Shown in pieces: positions 1 through 6,825 of a stretch of DNA of 7,790 bases. The translations under genes were made by a program, and so were the position numbers. The DNA is from Chloroflexota bacterium (GTDB lineage: Bacteria > Chloroflexota > Anaerolineae > SpSt-600), in contig DRAO01000250.1 in NCBI GenBank assembly GCA_011041825.1, forward strand, positions 1 through 7,790, read 5' to 3'. Each line of letters opens with the position of its first letter. The first letter of the stretch is position 1. The notes under the pieces are model-generated. The model ran no database searches. It worked only from the letters and a program-made list of their open reading frames with translations, and had not been told where the DNA came from.

Positions 1-738
<738 letters not shown>

Positions 739-770
739 CCCATCTTTCTTCCCTCAATGGGAGGTGTACT

Positions 771-1328
771 ATGGTTGATGATGTATTGAAGGATGTCAGG
801 ACCAGGATGGATAAGGCTGTCCAAATCCTCCGGAGCGATTTGATGACTATGCGAACAGGACGGGCCTCCCCTGCTTTGCTGGAGAAAGTCAAAGTGGACT
901 ACTATGGAAGCCTGGTGCCTCTCAACCAAATCGCCTCCATCTCAGCCCCGGAACCAAGGCTCCTGGTGGTACGGCCCTGGGATATAAATGCCCTGCCAGC
1001 GATAGAAAAGGCCATCCTTAAATCGGACCTGGGGCTCAACCCGATGAACGATGGCAAAGTAATCCGGATTAGCATCCCCCGCCTGACCGAAGAACGCCGT
1101 AAAGAATTGGTCAAAGTGGTCTCCAAGCGGCTGGAGGAGGCAAAGGTGGCAGTCCGCAACTGCCGACGAGATGGCCTGGAGGAGCTCCGGGAACTCCAGA
1201 AAGAAAAAATGATTACCGAAGATGAATTCTTCCGGGCCAAAGACAAGCTCCAGGAAATAACCGATGAATTCATCAAGAAGATAGACGAGTTGGGGGAGAT
1301 GAAGAAAAAGGAAATAATGGAAGTATAG
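771..1328 (+). CDS. frr: Ribosome recycling factor
   Basis: Cytosolic factor that, with EF-G, splits the post-termination ribosome so subunits can be reused. The 185-residue length is exactly that of the family. The N-terminal helix of domain I is followed by [14 protein letters not shown] (27-40), then the small beta domain with [20 protein letters not shown] (44-63), a very conserved RRF segment. The long C-terminal helices follow, with EERRKELVK (107-115) and a charged tail ending KKKEIMEV. The reading frame is open back to 636, but that stretch overlaps the end of pyrH and lacks RRF similarity. The ATG at 771 has GGGAGGTG (759-766) just upstream and gives the standard MVDDVLKD start. It lies in the pyrH-frr pair conserved across bacteria, and uppS begins 10 bases after its stop. 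Confidence 0.97.
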   Translation: MVDDVLKDVRTRMDKAVQILRSDLMTMRTGRASPALLEKVKVDYYGSLVPLNQIASISAPEPRLLVVRPWDINALPAIEKAILKSDLGLNPMNDGKVIRISIPRLTEERRKELVKVVSKRLEEAKVAVRNCRRDGLEELRELQKEKMITEDEFFRAKDKLQEITDEFIKKIDELGEMKKKEIMEV

Positions 1329-1338
1329 GGGAAGTGTT

Positions 1339-2055
1339 ATGGTGAAACGGGATGAGATTAAAAATTTACCTCGGCATATCGGCTTCATAATGGATGGGAA
1401 CGGGCGCTGGGCTAAGAAGAGAGGGTTGCCTCGATTGGCTGGACACCGGGCCGGAGCAGAGAACCTGCGTCGTATCCTGAGAGCCTGCGGCGAATGGGGG
1501 ATAAAGTACGTGACTATCTACGCTTTCTCCACCGAAAACTGGGGACGCCCTGAGGAAGAAGTGAAGGGGTTGTTCTCCCTTATGGAGCAATTCATAGACC
1601 GGGAACTCCCGGAGCTTATGAAAAACGGAGTGCAGGTACGACACATAGGCAGGATGGACGGCGTCCCTGAGCGCCTCCAGGAGAAAATCCGCTACCTGTT
1701 AGAGAGCACCAAGGACAACGACAAGCTCATCCTTTGCATCGCCCTTAATTACGGTGGCCGGGCCGAGATTGTGGACGCAGTACGCCGCATAATCGCCGAA
1801 GGCTACCGACCAGAGGAGGTAGATGAGGAACTCATAAGCCGCTACCTCTACACCGCTGGCATCCCCGACCCCGATTTAATAATCCGCACTGCCGGGGAAA
1901 TGCGCATCTCCAACTTCCTGCTCTGGCAAAGCGCCTACGCTGAGTATTATTCCACCCCTACTTTCTGGCCTGATTTCAATGAACAAGAGTTGTACAAGGC
2001 CCTCCTGGATTATAGCCGCCGGGAGAGAAGGTTTGGACTGGTCAAAGAAGGATGA
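1339..2055 (+). CDS. uppS: Undecaprenyl diphosphate synthase (cis-prenyltransferase)
   Basis: Condenses farnesyl diphosphate with isopentenyl diphosphate units to make the C55 carrier lipid precursor for peptidoglycan and other wall polymers; it acts at the inner face of the membrane. All family motifs are present in 238 residues: [17 protein letters not shown] (13-29, with Asp19 as the Mg2+/diphosphate residue), [12 protein letters not shown] (36-47), [10 protein letters not shown] (62-71), LNYGGRAEI (136-144) and [20 protein letters not shown] (183-202). The last motif reads RTAGE where RTSGE or RTGGE is more usual, a mild change. GGGGAAG (1328-1334) lies 4 bases before the ATG. The stop at 2053-2055 is 13 bases before the proposed cdsA start. 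UppS followed by CdsA is a standard bacterial order. Confidence 0.96.
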   Translation: MVKRDEIKNLPRHIGFIMDGNGRWAKKRGLPRLAGHRAGAENLRRILRACGEWGIKYVTIYAFSTENWGRPEEEVKGLFSLMEQFIDRELPELMKNGVQVRHIGRMDGVPERLQEKIRYLLESTKDNDKLILCIALNYGGRAEIVDAVRRIIAEGYRPEEVDEELISRYLYTAGIPDPDLIIRTAGEMRISNFLLWQSAYAEYYSTPTFWPDFNEQELYKALLDYSRRERRFGLVKEG

Positions 2056-2068
2056 GAAACGCCCTTTT

Positions 2069-2878
2069 ATGGCCCGCTTAAAGGATTCCAAATTCACCAG
2101 CCGAGTCCTGGTAGTTGCGATACTCGTCCCCCCTGTCATCACCGCTACCTACATAGGAGGGATTGTCTTCGCCTCAGTTGTGCTCCTGGCAGCGCTCCTG
2201 GCCTGTTATGAGTTCTTCCGGCTGATGCACAAAGGCGGATTTAACCCTTCTATCCCCCTTGGGCTCCTCTTCGTCGTCCTATTCGCCGTTGCAGCTTTCC
2301 AGCCGGAGTGGGGCATCTTAGCCCCGGGCCTCACGGTTCTGGTCCTTTCCTCCCTCATCTGGGAGCTCTTCCAGGCCCAGGCGCCTTTTCCCACCGCTGA
2401 TTGGGCTTTGACGGTGGCAGGGGGAATATATGTGGGCTGGCTGATAAGCCACTTCATCTCCCTTCGGAGCCTCCCTGATGGGTATATATGGACTATGCTC
2501 ACCTTCCTGATAACCTGGGTGGGAGATTCGGGAGCGTATCTGGTGGGCCTCAAATGGGGAAAGCGCCCCTTATGCTCCCGGCTAAGCCCTCGTAAAACCT
2601 GGGAAGGAACCGTAGGCGGATGGCTCTCAGGCGTGGCCGCTGCCCTCATCCTGGGCTCCCTGGCTGGCATCCCCTTGCCCCACAGCTTTGCCATAGGAGC
2701 CATCATCTCCACCTTGGCTCCTTTTGGAGACCTTGCCGTTTCGATGGTGAAGCGTCAGGTTAAGGTGAAGGACTCGGGGAAGTTGTTCCCTGGCCACGGG
2801 GGGATGCTGGACAGGGTTGATAGCCTCCTCTTCGCCGTGGTAGGGGTTTATTACTACGTGACCCTGGTGGTAATTTGA
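2069..2878 (+). CDS. cdsA: Phosphatidate cytidylyltransferase (CDP-diacylglycerol synthase)
   Basis: Integral membrane enzyme that converts phosphatidic acid and CTP to CDP-diacylglycerol, the precursor of bacterial phospholipids. From the ATG at 2069 the protein has 269 residues and about seven to eight hydrophobic segments. Diagnostic motifs are VGDSGAYLVG (151-160), SPRKTWEGTVGG (173-184) and the complete C-terminal CDS signature running from Ser225 through VKR, KDSGK and PGHGGMLDRVDS to about residue 252. The frame is open back to 1979, but that part overlaps uppS and has no membrane-protein character. ATG 2069 directly precedes the first hydrophobic helix. Its nearest Shine-Dalgarno-like site, AAGAAGGA (2045-2052), is rather far upstream (about 16 bases), so the start is slightly uncertain and translation may depend on coupling to uppS. 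The stop is 1 base before rdgB. Confidence 0.94.
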   Translation: MARLKDSKFTSRVLVVAILVPPVITATYIGGIVFASVVLLAALLACYEFFRLMHKGGFNPSIPLGLLFVVLFAVAAFQPEWGILAPGLTVLVLSSLIWELFQAQAPFPTADWALTVAGGIYVGWLISHFISLRSLPDGYIWTMLTFLITWVGDSGAYLVGLKWGKRPLCSRLSPRKTWEGTVGGWLSGVAAALILGSLAGIPLPHSFAIGAIISTLAPFGDLAVSMVKRQVKVKDSGKLFPGHGGMLDRVDSLLFAVVGVYYYVTLVVI

Positions 2879-2879
2879 G

Positions 2880-3470
2880 ATGCGCAAATTACTCATAGCA
2901 ACCCACAACAAGGGCAAACTCAGAGAATACCAAGCGCTGCTGAGGGGTATCCCCTTTCGCTTGACTTCCCTGGCCGAGGAAGGGTTAGAAATTAAAGTGG
3001 AAGAGATGGGAAACACCTACGAGGATAATGCCATCCTTAAGGCCACAACTTATGCCAAGGCTTCTGGCCTTATCACCTTAGCCGATGACTCAGGATTAGA
3101 AGTGGATGCTCTGAATGGGGAGCCCGGCCTCCGTTCAGCCAGATATGGGGGGTTAACTACAGATGAAGAACGCTACTGGCTCCTGTTGGAGCGCCTGAAG
3201 GGGGTGCCGTGGGAGCGCCGCAAGGCCCGTTTCCGCTGTATAATTGCCATAGCTTCCCCCAGAGGATGGGTGGAAACCTTTGAAGGTATCTGTGAAGGCG
3301 TAATAACCTTTGAACCCCGGGGAACCTCCGGCTTTGGCTATGACCCTGTCTTTTACCTGCCCGAACTGGGTTGTACGATGGCAGAATTGAGCCCGGAGCA
3401 GAAAAATCAAATCAGCCACCGGGCTAAAGCCGCCCGCAAAGCTAAGGATTTCCTATGCCGTCTCATTTAA
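2880..3470 (+). CDS. rdgB: dITP/XTP pyrophosphatase (RdgB/Ham1 family)
   Basis: Cytosolic house-cleaning enzyme that hydrolyses dITP, ITP and XTP to monophosphates and pyrophosphate, keeping deaminated purines out of DNA and RNA. The 196-residue length matches the family. Visible motifs are LIATHNKGKLREY (5-17, nucleotide-binding N-terminus), YEDNAILKA (47-55), LADDSGLEVDALNGEPGLRS (67-86, with Asp70 as the expected catalytic base), GFGYDPVFYLPELG (151-164) and SPEQKNQISHRAKA (171-184). The ATG at 2880 follows the cdsA stop by a single base; GGTGG inside the cdsA end (2866-2870) can serve as ribosome binding site, suggesting translational coupling. It occupies the place where dxr often follows cdsA in other bacteria. 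Its last 8 bases overlap the end of the convergent rsfS gene. Confidence 0.95.
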   Translation: MRKLLIATHNKGKLREYQALLRGIPFRLTSLAEEGLEIKVEEMGNTYEDNAILKATTYAKASGLITLADDSGLEVDALNGEPGLRSARYGGLTTDEERYWLLLERLKGVPWERRKARFRCIIAIASPRGWVETFEGICEGVITFEPRGTSGFGYDPVFYLPELGCTMAELSPEQKNQISHRAKAARKAKDFLCRLI

Positions 3471-3807
3471 CCCTGACCACTATGGGGGCCTGCTTCCATA
3501 ATCCCTCTAGGTCATAGTAATCTCGCTGGGCAGGCATAAATATGTGTACCACCACATCCCCGTAATCCATAAGAACCCAGCCGGAATCAGGGCTGCCTTC
3601 TACCCCTGCTGCGTTTATGCCCCTATCTTTCAATTTCTCCATCAATTCTCGCATAATGGCCTCCACCTGCTTCTCAGAATCACCCGTGCAGATGACGAAG
3701 TAATCAGCCAGGGGAAATAACTTCCGCAGGTCTAAGGCCACCACGTCGTAACCCTTCTTGTCAAGCACTAAATCCACAATGCGATGCACTAATTCCAGGG
3801 GTTCCAG
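3463..3807 (-). CDS. rsfS: Ribosomal silencing factor RsfS (Iojap/YbeB family)
   Basis: Small cytosolic protein that binds ribosomal protein uL14 and blocks joining of the 50S and 30S subunits when nutrients are scarce. Family features are the LELVHRIVDLVLDKKGYDV helix-strand start (5-23), LADYFVICTGDSEKQVEAI (33-51), GVEGSPDSGWVLMDYGDVVV (68-87, nearly invariant in the family) and HIF followed by RDYYDLEGLW (95-104). I place the start at the CTG at 3807-3805: it gives MEPLELV, the usual family N-terminus, and 114 residues, the usual length. A GGAGGTGAT perfectly complementary to the 16S rRNA tail lies at 3819-3811. No ATG, GTG or TTG occurs at the right distance. The only upstream in-frame ATG (3846) would add 13 residues unlike the family and would place this Shine-Dalgarno site inside the gene. 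The identity is secure; the start codon is inference. The gene runs towards rdgB and overlaps it by 8 bases; mgtE lies upstream on the same strand. Confidence 0.93.
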   Translation of the reverse strand: MEPLELVHRIVDLVLDKKGYDVVALDLRKLFPLADYFVICTGDSEKQVEAIMRELMEKLKDRGINAAGVEGSPDSGWVLMDYGDVVVHIFMPAQRDYYDLEGLWKQAPIVVRVK

Positions 3808-3952
3808 AATATCACCTCCCTTCCAAGGCTTCTGATAGCCACGCATTCATAGTCCCGCCCCACGGCAGGGGCGAAAAGGAGGAACCAGAAAAATACCTCG
3901 TCTCCCTTCCTGCGCAACCTTGTGAGCGAAGAAGGGGTTTTTTCCCTGCATC
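3808..3952 (-). promoter_or_regulatory. Leader region of rsfS with possible promoter, hairpin and short upstream ORF
   Basis: This 145-base gap separates mgtE from rsfS. In transcription order it holds a weak promoter-like pair: TTGCGC at 3917-3912 and TATTTT at 3895-3890, 16 bases apart. Next comes a GC-rich hairpin, CGCCCC/GGGGCG with a 6-base loop, at 3856-3873. Then a 12-codon ORF starts at the ATG at 3850 and ends in a TGA at 3814-3812, inside the rsfS Shine-Dalgarno sequence. The hairpin is not followed by a T run on either strand, so it is not a classic terminator. The promoter has only about half of the consensus bases in each box, so rsfS may instead be read through from mgtE. All pieces are seen in the sequence; their function is inference. 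Confidence 0.35.
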
Positions 3953-5308
3953 TCACAACCCCAGGATGATTTTAGCGATGCTCAGGTATATGAAAAGCCC
4001 TGTCCCATCCACCAAGGTGGTGACGAAGGGAGCAGAGAGCACAGCCGGGTCAAGGCCCAAGCGGGCAGCTAACATAGGCAGGAAAGAGCCCACTATATTG
4101 GCCCAGACGATGATAGTGGCCATAGTGACACCTACAGTTATCGAAAGGGCAATCTCCGAGCCCCAGCTTATGGCCCTGATGAAACCCACTATCCCAATCA
4201 CCAGGCCCAGGAGGAACCCGAGGGAGATTTCCTTGAACAATACTTTCGGTGCATCACGGAATTTAACTTCCTTGAGGGCCATAGCTCGGATCACGGTGGT
4301 CGCTGCCTGGGAGCCAGCATTACCCCCTGTGCCTATTAGCAGGGGGATAAAATAAGAGAGGGCGATAGCCTGGCTCAACTCCCTGTGAAAGTGTCTCAGG
4401 ACAGTCCCTGTGTAGAGCTCAGCTAGAAAGAGCAAGAGCAACCAACCGATGCGCTTGCGCACAATGGAGAAGACCTTAGCCGTCAGATAGGGCTCTTTCA
4501 GCGGTTCGCTACCGGCTAAGCGGTGGATGTCCTCGGTAGCCTCCTCTTCCATAACATCCATCAGGTCATCCACCGTTATCATACCCAGAAGGTGCATCTC
4601 ATCATCCACCACCGGCAGGGCGAGGAGGTCATAGCGGGAGATGAGGCGGGCACATTCTTCCTGGTCGGTGAAGTGGTGAACGTATATGACATCCCTGTCC
4701 ATAATGTTTTCTACGAGCTCATAGGGCGAGGCTACCAGGAGCTGGCGTAAGCTCACCACCCCCACTAACTTCCCCTCATCGTCCACCACAAACAGGTAAT
4801 AGATGATATCCGAATCCGGAGCGTAGAGGCGGACATAGTTCAGGGCCTCTTCCACGGTCATCTTGGCATTAAGGGTGATGGGGAGGGGGGTCATCCGGCC
4901 ACCTGCCGTTTCATCCGGGTACTGGAGGAGAGGCAGGATGTCCTCGGGCTCCTTCATTGCGGCGATGGCTTCGGCTGCCCGCTCCGGGGAGAGGTCGCCT
5001 ATCAAATCGGCGGCATCGTCCGGTTCCATCTCATCCAAGATGCGGGCCAGGTTCTCCACCTTCAACCGGCTGGCCAATTCCACAGCGTCTTCATCTTCCA
5101 ACTGTTCCATTATATCAGCCGAATCTTCCACATCCATCCTGGGGAGGAGGCGTTCCTGGTCCTTACGGGGCAACCCGGTGAAGACATCCGCTTGGTCTGG
5201 GGGACGAAGGGATTCCAGAACAGCAATGGCTCCTTCCCAATCGCCGGTTTCCAGATGGGCCTTCACCTGGCGTAGAGCCTCGTTTACGATTTTTTCCTCC
5301 AACCGCAT
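3953..5308 (-). CDS. mgtE: Magnesium channel/transporter MgtE
   Basis: Homodimeric inner-membrane Mg2+ channel gated by intracellular Mg2+. The 451-residue protein has the full family architecture. An acidic superhelical N domain (about 20-130) contains MEPDDAADLIGDLSPERAA (94-112) and leads to YPDETAGGRMT (130-140). Two CBS domains follow (about 141-200 and 201-262, with LFVVDDEGKLVGVVSLRQLL and LPVVDDEMHLLGMITVDDLM). A connecting plug helix (about 263-287) precedes the five-helix pore domain (288-451). The pore domain carries LLIGTGGNAGSQAATTVIRA (323-342) and TTLVDGTG (430-437), whose Asp434 should be the pore Mg2+-binding aspartate. Many Asp and Glu residues of the N and CBS domains, which bind regulatory Mg2+, are kept. 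GGAGGTG (5319-5313) stands 4 bases before the ATG. The gene has its own strong promoter and a long leader; rsfS follows 145 bases downstream. Confidence 0.96.
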   Translation of the reverse strand: MRLEEKIVNEALRQVKAHLETGDWEGAIAVLESLRPPDQADVFTGLPRKDQERLLPRMDVEDSADIMEQLEDEDAVELASRLKVENLARILDEMEPDDAADLIGDLSPERAAEAIAAMKEPEDILPLLQYPDETAGGRMTPLPITLNAKMTVEEALNYVRLYAPDSDIIYYLFVVDDEGKLVGVVSLRQLLVASPYELVENIMDRDVIYVHHFTDQEECARLISRYDLLALPVVDDEMHLLGMITVDDLMDVMEEEATEDIHRLAGSEPLKEPYLTAKVFSIVRKRIGWLLLLFLAELYTGTVLRHFHRELSQAIALSYFIPLLIGTGGNAGSQAATTVIRAMALKEVKFRDAPKVLFKEISLGFLLGLVIGIVGFIRAISWGSEIALSITVGVTMATIIVWANIVGSFLPMLAARLGLDPAVLSAPFVTTLVDGTGLFIYLSIAKIILGL

Positions 5309-5545
5309 AGCCCACCTCCATTACCTCATTTCGCCCCCCACACCGCATACGAGGAAAACAATTTATCCCGTTAGGTGGAACCAGGGCTTCCACCTGAGAA
5401 AAACCTCTTCCCTTCGATGCAGGGCGACAAGGTAGCACTCCCTTTTAAGCACCCTTTCCTGCACGGCGGCTTCGCTACTATGGAGGAAAACACCCTCTTT
5501 CTTCACCAGGAGTTGGGAAAGCAAGGGAGCACCTGGACAATCATT
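5309..5545 (-). promoter_or_regulatory. Long structured 5' leader of mgtE; candidate cis-regulatory RNA
   Basis: About 230 bases lie between the expected transcription start (near 5542) and the mgtE ATG, with no coding gene. Pairings visible by eye, in plus-strand coordinates, are: CCAGG 5506-5510 with CCTGG 5532-5536 at the 5' end of the RNA; GTAGC 5432-5436 with GCTAC 5474-5478; TGCAGG 5418-5423 with CCTGCA 5458-5463; CCCT 5410-5413 with AGGG 5421-5424; and AGGTGGAA 5373-5380 with TTCCACCT 5388-5395. The second and third pairs interlock as a pseudoknot would. The third and fourth share bases and exclude each other. A run of five U occurs in the RNA at 5403-5399, just after the CCCT/AGGG pair. 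mgtE genes are often controlled by the Mg2+-sensing M-box, but I do not see its conserved segments here. A regulatory role is inference. Confidence 0.4.
5373..5395 (-). other. Perfect 8-bp hairpin near the 3' end of the mgtE leader
   Basis: AGGTGGAA and TTCCACCT flank a 7-base loop (5381-5387), about 65 bases before the mgtE start codon. There is no T run after it in the direction of mgtE transcription, so it is not an intrinsic terminator. It is long enough to be stable in RNA, and it could be a structural part of the leader or a protein-binding operator. The pairing is seen directly; the role is unknown. Confidence 0.5.
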
Positions 5546-5548
5546 CCA

Positions 5549-5577
5549 ATTTTAGCATACATAAAAAGGCAAGTCAA
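5549..5577 (-). promoter_or_regulatory. Sigma-70-type promoter of mgtE
   Basis: On the minus strand TTGACT (5577-5572, five of six bases match TTGACA) is followed after exactly 17 bases by TAAAAT (5554-5549, five of six match TATAAT). TGC just before the -10 box makes it an extended -10 promoter. Transcription should start near 5542. This is the best promoter in the window. It lies in the gap between the GNAT gene and mgtE and makes mgtE an independent unit from the GNAT gene. Confidence 0.75.
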
Positions 5578-5632
5578 AGGAGATGAAGGCTAGAGGCGGA
5601 GAGGAGCCTAAGCTGGGAATATGAGCAGGCTT

Positions 5633-6154
5633 TTACACCTTCCACTCTTCCCTCAAAACTGCCATCACCAGCTCATCGTGGTAGCGGCCATTGCGGAAGA
5701 GGCTCTGGCGAAGGCGGCCTTCGGTCACAAAGCCGCATTTCTCATAGCAACGGATGGCACGGGTGTTGAACTCGAATACCCGTAATTCCACCCGGTTCAG
5801 GTTCAGCTCCTCGAAGGCAAAGCGCAGCAAGGTCTTGATGGCATCGGTGCCGTAGCCTTTGCCCCAGTAATCCTTTTCCCCAATGAAGATGCCCAGGACG
5901 GCCTTGCGGTTCTTCCAGTCTATGTTGTGCAGGCCCATATTACCGATGGGCTTGCCTTCCTCAGTTTCTATCACGAAAACCCTGTCGTTCTCCCGCTTAA
6001 GCAGGTTCTCAAACCATTGCTCTTCCTCGGCCATCGAAAGGGGCCAATAGAGAGTGAGGTACCGGGTGACTTCAGTATCGTTCAACCAGCGGACGAAAAG
6101 GGGCAAATCTTCCCGCTCCGGCGCTCTTAAGCGCACTTTCCTTCCCCGCAACAT
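5633..6154 (-). CDS. GNAT N-acetyltransferase, RimJ/RimL (Acetyltransf_3) type
   Basis: Cytosolic acetyl-CoA-dependent acetyltransferase of 173 residues; the substrate cannot be told from sequence. It shows the N-terminal pattern of this subgroup (LRGRKVRLRAPEREDLPLFVRWLND, 2-26). The WPLSMAEEEQWFENLLKR segment follows (37-54), then FVIETEEGKPIGNMGL (60-75). Motif A for acetyl-CoA pyrophosphate binding is at 92-105 (GEKDYWGKGYGTDA). The typical motif B region is VELRVFEFNTRAIRCYEKCGFVTEGRLRQ (122-150). Family members acetylate ribosomal protein N-termini, polyamines or antibiotics. The start could be the GTG at 6157 or the ATG at 6154. AAGGAGG (6166-6160) lies 5 bases before the ATG and only 2 before the GTG, so I use the ATG. 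It lies 42 bases downstream of the flavoprotein remnant on the same strand and may share its transcript. Confidence 0.9.
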   Translation of the reverse strand: MLRGRKVRLRAPEREDLPLFVRWLNDTEVTRYLTLYWPLSMAEEEQWFENLLKRENDRVFVIETEEGKPIGNMGLHNIDWKNRKAVLGIFIGEKDYWGKGYGTDAIKTLLRFAFEELNLNRVELRVFEFNTRAIRCYEKCGFVTEGRLRQSLFRNGRYHDELVMAVLREEWKV

Positions 6155-6189
6155 CACAGCCTCCTTCGTTTCAATTTGAGCCGTCTAGA

Positions 6190-6205
6190 GGGGGATTCAT
6201 CCCCC
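6190..6205. repeat. Hairpin repeat with TTCA loop, at the end of the flavoprotein remnant
   Basis: GGGGGA and TCCCCC form a 6-bp stem around a TTCA loop. The core GATTCATC (6194-6201) is identical to the core of the last hairpin of the array at 7674-7787. On the minus strand the loop reads TGAA, and its TGA is the stop codon of the flavoprotein gene, so the last Gly codons come from the hairpin. No T run follows it on the minus strand, so it is not a classic terminator. It appears to be a dispersed member of the same hairpin family. Confidence 0.6.
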
Positions 6206-6813
6206 CTCCTCCTTGGGCCTCTTCAGCCACTGGATTGGAATTCCCTCGAGTCGCTTGCGGCGTTCCTTGACCTGGTGGCGCACCTGCATAAACCGGACAC
6301 CTGTCCGTTTTATCCAGTCGTTCACGTGCTCGTGAAGGCCTTCAGGGGTCCAGCGTTTCGATAAGCCCTCGCTGAAGTCCAGGCGAAGTTCACCTGCTTC
6401 CTCCATAACCTTGGCCCGGCTGCCACACACAGGGCATTCGGCTTCATTACCCTCAAGGTAGAAGAAATCAGAACCACAAACCGGACAAGTGTTCTCGCCA
6501 TAGCTGGCAGGGGGCATCTGGCCCAGAGCCACCTTCCTGCCCAGCTCACGGACTTGATGCATCGCCTCTTCATCTAAAAGCACCTCGCCAGGGCCAGGGG
6601 CGAAGAGGGCCAGGCTGCCGATGGGGATGAATCCCAGACAGTAGAGAAAGGCGTTGAGGAACGGACGGGTTACACCTTTCCAGCGGGGGAGCCCGGCAAC
6701 GGTAATGGTTCCACTGCCCCTGCTTCCATAGCGCCTGCCAGAGCCTCCCGGATAACCACCTCGGAATTCCCCCAGGGGCGTGCTGAGGCCACGATACCCA
6801 AAATGGTCTTCAC
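6197..6813 (-). pseudogene. Broken NAD(P)H-dependent FMN reductase-like flavoprotein with C-terminal zinc ribbon
   Basis: A GTG at 6813, 8 bases after AGGAGG (6827-6822), opens a normal flavodoxin-type N-terminus (MKTILGIVASARPWGNSEVV, then IREALAGAMEAGAVE). This frame stops at a TAA (6672-6670) after 47 codons. The adjacent frame then carries the end of such a protein: GTITVAGLPRWKGVTRPFLN, LGFIPIGS, APGPGEVLLDEEAMHQVREL. It ends in a zinc ribbon (CPVC, 16 residues, CPVC) and a Trp/His-rich tail to 6197. The middle of the flavodoxin fold, roughly 70-80 residues by my knowledge of the family, is missing between about 6700 and 6710. So a deletion plus frame change has broken the gene, or the assembly is wrong here. 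The longest intact piece is 6583-6197 from a GTG (128 residues), which has no flavin-binding part. The start is 12 bases after the TIM-like gene's stop, whose TAG lies inside the Shine-Dalgarno site, showing former coupling. Confidence 0.75.
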
Positions 6814-6825
6814 AAGGCTCTCCTC

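Noticed and set aside
942..1388. Long open frame antisense to frr, and similar antisense frames such as 4863-5435 opposite mgtE
   Set aside because: They are shadows of well-identified genes, with low-complexity or Arg/Ser-rich translations and no recognisable domains.
1979..2068. In-frame N-terminal extension of cdsA starting inside uppS
   Set aside because: The extra 30 residues are the shifted frame of the UppS C-terminus and are not membrane-like; the ATG at 2069 begins just before the first hydrophobic helix.
3916..3944. Plus-strand terminator (AACC ... GGTT followed by a T run)
   Set aside because: The stem is only about four good pairs with wobble extension, and it lies beyond the convergent rsfS gene, far from the rdgB stop.
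5373..5383. T-box-like AGGTGGAACC on the plus strand
   Set aside because: It is one arm of a simple hairpin, no aminoacyl-tRNA synthetase or amino acid gene follows on the plus strand, and there is no terminator after it.
5438..5449. Cobalamin-riboswitch-like string CTTAAAAGGGAG on the minus strand
   Set aside because: Only this short piece fits; the GGTGAAAATCC and CCGCCACTG-type core is missing and the downstream gene is a Mg2+ channel.
5309..5545. M-box Mg2+ riboswitch upstream of mgtE
   Set aside because: Expected from the gene, but the conserved GGTGAGGCTCCT and GTGCTAAAGCTC segments are not present in readable form, so it is reported only as an unassigned leader.
5587..5609. Terminator after the GNAT gene (AGGCT/AGCCT)
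   Set aside because: A five-base stem with a 13-base loop and no T run on the minus strand is too weak to call.
6650..6720. Programmed ribosomal frameshift joining the two flavoprotein frames
   Set aside because: A frameshift would not restore the missing middle of the flavodoxin fold, and I saw no slippery heptamer at the junction.
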